Source of the DNA: RGIG3009 sp045595445
GTDB taxonomy: Bacteria > Bacillota > Clostridia > Oscillospirales > Acutalibacteraceae
Length of the DNA stretch: 26,011 bases
Assembly (NCBI GenBank): GCA_045595445.1
Contig: JAZOAK010000062.1
Coordinates: 1-26,011, forward strand
Direction: 5' to 3'
Position 1 is the stretch's first letter, and each line of letters starts with the position of its first letter. A program made the translations under genes and the position numbers. Under the pieces are notes generated by a model. That model had not been told where the DNA came from. It worked only from the letters and a program-made list of their open reading frames with translations, and did not search any database. This document shows, in pieces, positions 1 through 5,784 of the stretch.

Positions 1-34
1 CGTACCTAGGGTTCAAATCCCTAACTCTCCGCCA
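1..34 (+). tRNA. tRNA 3' end, probably tRNA-Ser (partial)
   Basis: The window opens inside a tRNA gene. A 5-bp T-stem (7-11 with 19-23) encloses a canonical TTCAAAT loop (12-18). It is followed by a seven-base acceptor strand (24-30), discriminator G31 and an encoded CCA (32-34). The matching acceptor 5' strand would read GGAGAGT, and the six bases before the T-stem look like the end of a long variable arm. Both points, with discriminator G, fit tRNA-Ser. The anticodon lies outside the window, so the amino acid is inferred. Confidence 0.8.
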
Positions 35-97
35 TTGATTTCAACGGAGGATTCCTTCGATATTGGAATACACCGGCTTCTGAAAGAGGTGACAAGA

Positions 98-307
98 ATG
101 AAAGAGAATATCCATCCCAAGTACGAGAAAACCACGATTACCTGCGCTTGCGGTGAGGTTATCGAAACCTCGTCCACCTGTGAGAATATCCGCGTGGAAA
201 TCTGCTCCAAGTGCCATCCGTTCTTCACCGGCAGACAGAAGCTGGTCGATACCGGCGGTCGTGTTGATCGTTTCAACAAGCGCTTCGGTATGAAAGAAGG
301 CAAATAA
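98..307 (+). CDS. rpmE: 50S ribosomal protein L31 (zinc-binding type)
   Basis: A 69-residue protein of the large ribosomal subunit, the usual length for bacterial L31. Four cysteines, C16, C18, C36 and C39, form the zinc site that marks the zinc-containing (C+) paralogue. The C-terminal GRVDRFNKRFG segment is typical of the family. The start is the ATG at 98, with an AGAGGTGA ribosome binding site at 85-92. The frame is open back to position 35, but that extension begins right at the tRNA end and has no family similarity, so I rejected it. The gene ends just before a strong terminator and looks monocistronic. Zinc-type L31 is often swapped for a zinc-free paralogue under zinc starvation; no such paralogue is in this window. 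Confidence 0.97.
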   Translation: MKENIHPKYEKTTITCACGEVIETSSTCENIRVEICSKCHPFFTGRQKLVDTGGRVDRFNKRFGMKEGK

Positions 308-319
308 GATTGTGGATGA

Positions 320-350
320 AGGCAGCGCGTAACGTAGCGCTGCCTTTTCT
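320..350 (+). terminator. rho-independent terminator after rpmE
   Basis: An 8-bp inverted repeat (GGCAGCGC at 321-328 with GCGCTGCC at 337-344), extended by one A-T pair, is followed by a T-rich tract. It lies 13 bases after the rpmE stop codon. Confidence 0.9.
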
Positions 351-367
351 CGTTGTGAGGTGATACC

Positions 368-985
368 GTGACCTATAAAACCATTGCCAAAGCCGCAACA
401 GCCGAATACGTAGACCGCCGTTCCCGTTTTATCGGTGCGGTGTGTCCCGTCACGACCGAACAAGAAGCACTGGACTTCATCGCCTCCAAGAAAAAGGAGC
501 ACTGGGACGCGCGCCATAACGTGTACGCTTACGTGTTGCGTGAAGGCGGCATCAGCCGTTTCTCGGACGATAACGAGCCGCAGGGCACGGCGGGGTTGCC
601 GACGTTGGAGGTACTGCAAAAGCAGGGGCTTACCGATTGCGTCGTGGTCGTCACGCGGTATTTCGGCGGTATTCTGCTCGGAACCGGCGGTTTGGTGCGC
701 GCGTATTCCCAAAGCACCGCGCTTGCCGTCGCCGAGGCGGGCGTGATCGAGCGCCGCCTGTGCGCGTACGGCGAGATCGCGTGCGATTACGCGCAGTACG
801 GCTTTTTGCAATCGCTGATCCCCGAATGCGGCGGCAAGGTGGACGACGCCGCGTTTGAAAGTACCGTCACGGTATCGTTGCATCTGCCGCTGGATGCGGT
901 GGACGCGTTCCAAAAACAACTTACCGACCGCTCCTGCGGCGCACTGACGTTCCGCATTCTGGACGAGCGGTACGATTCGTTTTAA
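368..985 (+). CDS. yigZ: YigZ/YvyE family protein (IMPACT/UPF0029 plus DUF1949)
   Basis: A 205-residue cytosolic protein of the YigZ/IMPACT family. The N-terminal UPF0029 domain (about residues 15-125) carries the hallmark stretches HNVYAY, FSDDNEPQGTAG, VVVTRYFGGILLGTGGLVRAY and the early RRSRFIG. The C-terminal 70 residues fit the ferredoxin-like DUF1949 domain. The length matches bacterial homologues. The start is a GTG at 368 with AGGTGAT at 358-364; no in-frame ATG lies near the family's N-terminus. The molecular role in bacteria is unsettled: the eukaryotic relative IMPACT regulates translation through GCN1, and a nucleic-acid or translation-related role is usually assumed. It sits alone between the rpmE terminator and dgt. 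Confidence 0.93.
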   Translation: MTYKTIAKAATAEYVDRRSRFIGAVCPVTTEQEALDFIASKKKEHWDARHNVYAYVLREGGISRFSDDNEPQGTAGLPTLEVLQKQGLTDCVVVVTRYFGGILLGTGGLVRAYSQSTALAVAEAGVIERRLCAYGEIACDYAQYGFLQSLIPECGGKVDDAAFESTVTVSLHLPLDAVDAFQKQLTDRSCGALTFRILDERYDSF

Positions 986-1054
986 AAATTTTTTTATTTT
1001 TTAGAGGAAAATGCGCGAAACAATGCGTATAACCAAGTAGAAGGCGGTGATCGT

Positions 1055-2068
1055 ATGGTGCCAAGAGAGAGAACCGAGCAAAACGAGCGGCTGATCTTAT
1101 CGCCGCGCGCGACGTTTGCGGCAGACAGTAAAGGACGCGAAAAAACGGAAGATAAGTGCGATTTTCGCACCGATTTCCAACGTGACCGCGACCGCGTGTT
1201 GCACAGCAAGGCGTTCCGCCGCTTAAAGCATAAAACGCAGGTCTTTCTTTCTCCCAAAGGGGACCATTACCGCACGCGCCTGACGCATACGCTGGAAGTA
1301 TCGCAGATTGCGCGTACGGTTGCGCGCTCTCTGCAGCTCAACGAGGATCTCACCGAAGCAATCGCTTTGGCGCACGATCTGGGGCATACCCCGTTCGGTC
1401 ACGCGGGTGAGCGGGCGCTGGACCGTTGTATGGACGGCGGCTTCCGTCACTACGAACAAAGCGTGCGCGTGGTCGAGTGTCTGGAAAACGACGGTCAGGG
1501 GCTTAACCTGACGTTTGAAGTGCGCAACGGCATGCTTTGTCATACCAAAGGCGAGCAAGCGGACACGCTGGAGGGGCGCATCGTGCGTGTGGCGGATCAC
1601 GTCGCGTATATCAACCACGATATTGACGACGCCCTGCGTGCCAAGGTGTTTTCCGAATCGGATATTCCGTCGGACATTCGCGCGGTGCTCGGCGAGACCC
1701 GTGCCGAGCGTTTCGATACGCTGATCCGCTCGCTGGTGGAAAACAGCGGTGACGACGTTTGCTTTGATCCCGCCGTGCAACGATCGTTTGATGCCCTGCA
1801 TACCTTTATGTTTGACCGCTTGTATCTGGATTCCATCGCCAAAGACGAGGAGAAAAAGGTCGATGAATTCATTACGCGGTTATACGCGTATTACGTCAAG
1901 GACGCCGCGCGGTTACCCGAGGAATTCAGGCGGATCGCGGCGCGCGACGGCGTCGGTCGTGCCGCAGGTGATTACATTGCGGGAATGACGGATAATTTTG
2001 CACTGGAAAAATACCACGAACTGTTCATTCCGCGCGGTTGGTCGGGACAACATATCAGTGCGATATAG
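1055..2068 (+). CDS. dgt: Deoxyguanosinetriphosphate triphosphohydrolase-like HD protein
   Basis: A 337-residue dNTP triphosphohydrolase of the HD superfamily, which cleaves dNTPs to deoxynucleoside plus triphosphate. The N-terminal SKAFRRLKHKTQVF and the metal-binding set (H78 in RLTHTLEV, H107-D108 in AHDLGHTPFGH, a later D in RVADHVAYINHD) are all intact. This is the short Dgt form seen in Firmicutes rather than the roughly 500-residue E. coli type. The start is ATG 1055 with a modest GGCGGTGAT ribosome binding site. It is followed after 35 bases by dnaG and then rpoD; dgt-dnaG-rpoD is a recurrent Firmicutes order that links nucleotide pool control, replication priming and the main sigma factor. 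No terminator is visible between these genes. Confidence 0.95.
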   Translation: MVPRERTEQNERLILSPRATFAADSKGREKTEDKCDFRTDFQRDRDRVLHSKAFRRLKHKTQVFLSPKGDHYRTRLTHTLEVSQIARTVARSLQLNEDLTEAIALAHDLGHTPFGHAGERALDRCMDGGFRHYEQSVRVVECLENDGQGLNLTFEVRNGMLCHTKGEQADTLEGRIVRVADHVAYINHDIDDALRAKVFSESDIPSDIRAVLGETRAERFDTLIRSLVENSGDDVCFDPAVQRSFDALHTFMFDRLYLDSIAKDEEKKVDEFITRLYAYYVKDAARLPEEFRRIAARDGVGRAAGDYIAGMTDNFALEKYHELFIPRGWSGQHISAI

Positions 2069-2103
2069 CAGTAGGAATATACAATTGAAGAGAGGATACT
2101 CGT

Positions 2104-3867
2104 ATGTTACCGGATAGTTTTATACAAGAATTGAATGCGAAAAACGATATTGAAAGCGTGGTGTCGTCGTACGTTTCCATGAAACGGCGCGGCCGCAACC
2201 TGGTGGGTCTGTGTCCGTTCCACGGCGAAAAAACGCCGTCGTTCAACCTGTACCCCGAAACCAACTCGTTCTATTGCTTCGGTTGCGGCGCGGGCGGTGA
2301 CGTCATCACCTTTATCCGTAAGATCGAAAATTTAAGTTATATTGACGCGGTCAAGTTTTTAGCAGACCGCGCGGGCATGTCGATGCCGGAACAATCGTAC
2401 AACGATACGACGGCAAAGCAACGGATGCGCATTTTGGAAGCCAACCGCGAAGCCGCCCGACTGTTTCATTCGTACCTGTACTCGCAGGGCGGCCGCGAGG
2501 GGCTTGACTACTATCACCGCCGCGGCTACACGGACGCCACCATCAAGCATTTCGGTTTGGGCTACGCCCCGCAAAGTTTTGATTTTTTGCGGTCCGAATT
2601 GCGAAAAAAAGGCTTTCATGACGAAGAATTGGTGCTCGCGTGGCTTTGCGCCCGCAGCAAAAACGGGCGCGGCATTTACGACATCTTCCGCAACCGCGTG
2701 ATGATCCCGATCATTGACGTGCGCGGCAACGTGATCGCGTTTGGCGGCCGTGTGCTGGATGATTCCAAGCCCAAATATCTCAACTCCGGCGATACGTTGG
2801 TATTTAAAAAGACGAATAATCTGTTTGCGCTCAACTTCGCCAAGCAGACCAAAACGGATCACTTGATCCTGTGCGAAGGCTATATGGACGTCATCGCCCT
2901 GCATCAGGCGGGGTTCCAAAACGCGGTGGCGGCGCTCGGCACCTCGTTTACCGCGGAGCACGCGCGGTTGCTGGCGCGTTACACGGATGAAGTCGTCCTT
3001 GTGTTCGATGCGGATGCCGCGGGGCAAAAAGGTGCCCAGCGCGCCATCGGTCTGTTGCGCGACGTCGGTCTGCGCATTCGGTTGGTTACCATTCCCGACG
3101 GCAAGGATCCGGACGAATTCATCAAGAACAACGGACCGGAACGGTTCAAACTGCTGGTGGAACGCGCGTCAAACGACGTCGAATACCGCCTTATTGAACT
3201 CGGCAAACGCCATCTGTTGAACACGACCGACGGCAAGGTCAATTATCTCAAGGAAGCCACCGAGCTGTTAGCAGGGCTGCACAGCCCGCTCGAACGTGAC
3301 GTATACCTCGGTCGATTGGCGGCGGATCTGCAGGTGTCGAAAACGGCGCTGCAATCCCAGCTCAGTTATCAGATGAAGCGGCGGCAAAAGCAACAGCAGG
3401 AGAAACAGCTCTCGCAGGCGGTGCGCAATGCCGAAAGCACTACGCAAAAGGTCAACCCCGATGCCAAAACGCACGTGCGCGGTGCGAGCGCCGAGGAAAG
3501 TTTGCTCGGTGCGATCTTGCTCAATCCCGATTATATGGCTGCCGTTGCGCCGCTCTTGTCACCCGAGGAAATGGCAACGCCGTTTAACCGCACGGTGTAC
3601 GAGCAACTGCTTGATCGGCACCAAAAAGGACTTGGCATCGAGCTTAGTTTGTTATCGGAAGAGTATGAACCCGATGAAATGGCGTATATTACAAAAATGG
3701 TACGCGATGCGCGTGAGCACGTGTCGTCGCTGAATCTTGAAGAAGCGAAGCGCTATGCCGCAGTTATCAAAAGCGAGCATCAGTTGGCGGCGCTCCGACA
3801 ACCGTCGGAGCTGACACCCGAGCAAATTCAGGAAAAACTGCAAGCCATGAAACAAATGAAACGGTAA
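2104..3867 (+). CDS. dnaG: DNA primase
   Basis: A 587-residue primase that makes RNA primers at the replication fork. The N-terminal CHC2 zinc finger has ligands C37, H40, C58 and C61. The catalytic TOPRIM core shows E258 in LCEGYMDV and the acidic pair D302/D304 in FDADAAG. A lysine/glutamine-rich linker (around residues 420-445) leads to a C-terminal helical segment (about 455-587) that corresponds to the DnaB-helicase interaction domain. The start is ATG 2104 after AGAGAGGATA. The length is normal for Firmicutes. It is the middle gene of dgt-dnaG-rpoD; rpoD begins 33 bases later with its own strong ribosome binding site. Confidence 0.98.
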   Translation: MLPDSFIQELNAKNDIESVVSSYVSMKRRGRNLVGLCPFHGEKTPSFNLYPETNSFYCFGCGAGGDVITFIRKIENLSYIDAVKFLADRAGMSMPEQSYNDTTAKQRMRILEANREAARLFHSYLYSQGGREGLDYYHRRGYTDATIKHFGLGYAPQSFDFLRSELRKKGFHDEELVLAWLCARSKNGRGIYDIFRNRVMIPIIDVRGNVIAFGGRVLDDSKPKYLNSGDTLVFKKTNNLFALNFAKQTKTDHLILCEGYMDVIALHQAGFQNAVAALGTSFTAEHARLLARYTDEVVLVFDADAAGQKGAQRAIGLLRDVGLRIRLVTIPDGKDPDEFIKNNGPERFKLLVERASNDVEYRLIELGKRHLLNTTDGKVNYLKEATELLAGLHSPLERDVYLGRLAADLQVSKTALQSQLSYQMKRRQKQQQEKQLSQAVRNAESTTQKVNPDAKTHVRGASAEESLLGAILLNPDYMAAVAPLLSPEEMATPFNRTVYEQLLDRHQKGLGIELSLLSEEYEPDEMAYITKMVRDAREHVSSLNLEEAKRYAAVIKSEHQLAALRQPSELTPEQIQEKLQAMKQMKR

Positions 3868-3900
3868 AAGCAAACTAACCATCACACGGAGGAATGAAAA

Positions 3901-5073
3901 ATGCAAGAAAACAAAGCCGACATTCTCAAGGAAGTCACCGGTCAGGATTCGCTCGTTTCCGACGATCTGTTGGACGTCACCTTGGTGAAAAAAGATAAGA
4001 AAACGCAGCTCAACGAGCTTATCGAGCTCGGCCGCACCAAGGGGAAACTGACCACGCAAGAGATTTTGGACGCGATGGAAAATCTGGATTTTGATCCGGA
4101 GCAGATGGACAAGCTGTACGAAACGCTCGAAAGCTTGAGCATCGAAGTCATCGACGATTTCAGCGAAACGGTGTTTGAGGAAATGGAAGCCGCTACCGAG
4201 ATCACCGAAACCGACAACGGCGACGACGGCTCCGCCGACGGTGTTGCTACCGACGACCCCGTGAAGGTGTATCTGAAAGAGATCGGTCGCGTTCCGCTGT
4301 TGTCCCCCGAAGAGGAGATCGAATTATCCATCAAGATTGCCGAGGGCAGCGACTATGCCAAAAAGCGCTTGTCCGAAGCCAACCTCCGTCTGGTCGTCAG
4401 CATTGCCAAACGCTACGTCGGTCGCGGTATGCAGTTCTTGGATCTCATCCAAGAGGGCAATTTAGGTCTTATCAAAGCGGTCGAGAAATTCGACTACACC
4501 AAGGGCTTTAAGTTCTCCACGTATGCCACGTGGTGGATCCGTCAGGCGATCACCCGTGCGATCGCCGATCAGGCGCGCACCATTCGTATCCCCGTCCACA
4601 TGGTCGAAACCATCAACAAAGTGAAAAAGGTGTCCAGCCAGTTGCTGCATAAGAACGGTCACGAGCCGACCGCCGAGGAGATCGCGGTCGAACTGGATAT
4701 GCCGGCGGAAAAAGTGCGCGAGATTATGCGTGTGGCACAGGAGCCGGTATCGCTCGAAACCCCGATCGGTGAGGAAGAGGACAGCCACCTCGGCGACTTC
4801 ATTCCCGACGACGAAGCCCCCGCACCGGCAGATGCGGCATCCCGTATGCTGCTCCGTGAACAGTTGCGCGACGTGCTCGGCACGTTAACGCAGCGTGAAG
4901 CGCGCGTGCTGTCGTTGCGTTTCGGTTTGGAGGACGGCCGTCCGCGCACATTGGAGGAAGTCGGCAAGGAGTTTGACGTCACGCGTGAGCGTATCCGCCA
5001 GATCGAAGCGAAGGCGTTGCGCAAACTGCGTCATCCCAGCCGCAGCAAAAAATTAAAGGATTTCTTGGATTGA
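3901..5073 (+). CDS. rpoD: RNA polymerase primary sigma factor (sigma-A / RpoD)
   Basis: A 390-residue primary sigma factor that directs RNA polymerase to housekeeping promoters. Region 1.1 (about 35-95) is followed by an acidic spacer, region 1.2 (DPVKVYLKEIGRVPLL), regions 2.1-2.4 (QEGNLGLIKAVEKFDY, then FSTYATWWIRQAITRAIADQ), region 3 and region 4 (RFGLEDGRPRTLEEVG, VTRERIRQIEAKALRKLR). All promoter-recognition helices are present. The start is ATG 3901 with GGAGGA at 3888-3893. About 30 residues precede region 1.1. No terminator is visible after the stop; the tRNA promoter starts 17 bases downstream. Confidence 0.98.
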   Translation: MQENKADILKEVTGQDSLVSDDLLDVTLVKKDKKTQLNELIELGRTKGKLTTQEILDAMENLDFDPEQMDKLYETLESLSIEVIDDFSETVFEEMEAATEITETDNGDDGSADGVATDDPVKVYLKEIGRVPLLSPEEEIELSIKIAEGSDYAKKRLSEANLRLVVSIAKRYVGRGMQFLDLIQEGNLGLIKAVEKFDYTKGFKFSTYATWWIRQAITRAIADQARTIRIPVHMVETINKVKKVSSQLLHKNGHEPTAEEIAVELDMPAEKVREIMRVAQEPVSLETPIGEEEDSHLGDFIPDDEAPAPADAASRMLLREQLRDVLGTLTQREARVLSLRFGLEDGRPRTLEEVGKEFDVTRERIRQIEAKALRKLRHPSRSKKLKDFLD

Positions 5074-5090
5074 TAAATTTCCAAAAAGTC

Positions 5091-5118
5091 TTGACAAGCG
5101 CTGTATTTGTGGTAGAAT
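5091..5118 (+). promoter_or_regulatory. Sigma-A promoter of the tRNA unit
   Basis: A perfect -35 TTGACA (5091-5096) and a -10 TAGAAT (5113-5118) are separated by 16 bases. The -10 box lies 16 bases before the first tRNA, the usual spacing for a stable-RNA promoter. Confidence 0.85.
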
Positions 5119-5134
5119 AGGATTCGTGCCATAC

Positions 5135-5211
5135 GGGCCTTTAGCTCAGTTGGTTAGAGCAACCGGCTCATAACCGGTTGGTCCCGGGTTCGAGTCCCTG
5201 AAGGCCCACCA
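5135..5211 (+). tRNA. tRNA with CAT anticodon (elongator Met or lysidine-modified Ile2)
   Basis: A 77-base tRNA with a 7-bp acceptor stem (GGGCCTT with AAGGCCC), discriminator A and encoded CCA. The anticodon stem ACCGG/CCGGT holds loop CTCATAA, anticodon CAT at 5169-5171. It does not start with the initiator-type C1:A72 mismatch, so it is not tRNA-fMet. From memory, the body resembles Bacillus tRNA-Ile2 (CAU read as AUA after lysidine formation by TilS), but automatic tools would report Met. The T-stem has one C-U mismatch (5185 with 5199). Confidence 0.93.
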
Positions 5212-5220
5212 AACAACCAT

Positions 5221-5246
5221 CGGTGCAAGGACCGCTCCTTGCACCG
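5221..5246 (+). repeat. Perfect 11-bp hairpin between the two tRNA genes
   Basis: CGGTGCAAGGA (5221-5231), a CCGC loop (5232-5235) and TCCTTGCACCG (5236-5246) form a perfect stem-loop in the 41-base gap between the tRNAs. No T-tract follows, so it is not a standard terminator. A processing signal or transcript-stabilising hairpin is possible. Confidence 0.75.
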
Positions 5247-5252
5247 TGATAT

Positions 5253-5328
5253 AGGGGCATAGCTCAGTTGGTAGAGCAGCGGTCTCCAAAACCGCGTGCC
5301 GAGGGTTCAAGTCCTTCTGCCCCTGCCA
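5253..5328 (+). tRNA. tRNA-Trp (CCA anticodon)
   Basis: A 76-base tRNA. The acceptor stem AGGGGCA/TGCCCCT is followed by discriminator G (typical of bacterial tRNA-Trp) and encoded CCA. The anticodon stem GCGGT/ACCGC encloses loop CTCCAAA, with CCA at 5286-5288. The T-arm is intact with one G-U pair. It is probably co-transcribed with the upstream CAT tRNA. The AT-rich restriction cassette begins shortly downstream. Confidence 0.96.
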
Positions 5329-5353
5329 TTAAAAGGCTACAAAAAAGATATAG

Positions 5354-5396
5354 CCACAGAAAAACTCTGATTTTATCAGGGTTTTTTCTGTTTTTA
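5354..5396 (+). terminator. Terminator of the tRNA unit
   Basis: An imperfect inverted repeat, ACAGAAAAACTCTGA with TCAGGGTTTTTTCTGT, has a short AT loop and runs into a T-rich tail (5391-5395). It lies 26 bases after tRNA-Trp. Confidence 0.75.
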
Positions 5397-5485
5397 TAGG
5401 CAAAATTTCGGTTTTCGGTTTGAGCGTATAAAAAAGATATTTTTCTCAATACAGATTTGAACTCTCACAATATCCCCATTTCTAA

Positions 5486-5515
5486 GGAGCATAGAAAAAA
5501 CTATGCTCCCTTTTT
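5486..5515 (+). terminator. Orphan terminator upstream of the restriction cassette
   Basis: A perfect 9-bp stem, GGAGCATAG (5486-5494) with CTATGCTCC (5501-5509), has a six-A loop and is followed by CTTTTTCTTT. No gene is visible between it and the tRNA terminator (5397-5485 is AT-rich with no supported ORF). It may insulate the cassette or be left over from whatever preceded it. Confidence 0.8.
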
Positions 5516-5529
5516 CTTTGCAAAAATTA

Positions 5530-5558
5530 TTGACTTTCTCTCTTATATTTGATATCAT
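5530..5558 (+). promoter_or_regulatory. Promoter of the restriction cassette
   Basis: A -35 TTGACT (5530-5535) and a -10 TATCAT (5553-5558) are separated by exactly 17 bases, 40 bases before the GTG start of the ribbon-helix-helix gene. The -10 lies inside a long palindrome (5548-5583). Confidence 0.75.
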
Positions 5559-5583
5559 TATATCAAGATATTATGATATCAAA
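5548..5583 (+). promoter_or_regulatory. 36-bp palindromic operator candidate over the -10 box
   Basis: The left arm TTTGATATCATTATATC (5548-5564) and right arm GATATTATGATATCAAA (5567-5583) match as an inverted repeat at 16 of 17 positions with a 2-base centre. The left arm contains the -10 box and the right arm covers the likely transcription start. A DNA-binding protein seated here would block RNA polymerase. The obvious candidate is the ribbon-helix-helix protein encoded next; this is inference from position. Confidence 0.75.
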
Positions 5584-5598
5584 AATGGAGGTTGGATT

Positions 5599-5784
5599 GT
5601 GAACAAAACAAAGACTCCAACATACGAAAAAATAATGATCCCTCTGCGCCTGCCACCAGAGATTTACAACCGTATGATGGACGAAGTGCAAAAGAAAAAG
5701 AAGGAAGAACGTGGTTATAGCGTCAATCAGTACTTGACTGATATATTGACAAAAGATTTGGAGGGAAAAGAGAATGGCAAATAA
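5599..5784 (+). CDS. Small ribbon-helix-helix protein, likely regulator of the R-M cassette
   Basis: A 61-residue basic protein. The stretch IMIPLRLPPEIYNRMMDEVQ, then a lysine/glutamate-rich turn, then RGYSVNQYLTDILTKDLE fits a beta-strand, helix, helix pattern of Arc/MetJ/CopG-type DNA-binding dimers. The start is GTG 5599 with GGAGG at 5587-5591. An upstream extension would be translated through the promoter and operator, so I rejected it. Its last codons overlap the methylase/nuclease start (5774) by 11 bases, so the two are translationally coupled. Restriction-modification cassettes often carry a small controller protein; here it would be of the ribbon-helix-helix rather than the usual helix-turn-helix type. 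An antitoxin-like origin is an alternative, but no toxin is adjacent. Confidence 0.8.
   Translation: MNKTKTPTYEKIMIPLRLPPEIYNRMMDEVQKKKKEERGYSVNQYLTDILTKDLEGKENGK

Noticed and set aside
35..97. N-terminal extension of rpmE
   Set aside because: It begins at the base after the tRNA CCA, is not L31-like, and the good ribosome binding site (85-92) points to the ATG at 98.
41..919. Long minus-strand ORF opposite rpmE and the YigZ-family gene
   Set aside because: It is a mirror frame of well-supported plus-strand genes and has no family features. Similar long antisense frames occur opposite dgt, dnaG and copA because of the G+C-rich third positions.
5264..5449. Minus-strand ORF of 61 codons across tRNA-Trp
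   Set aside because: Its C-terminal part is only the antisense translation of the tRNA gene, a well-known source of false proteins, and it has no ribosome binding site.
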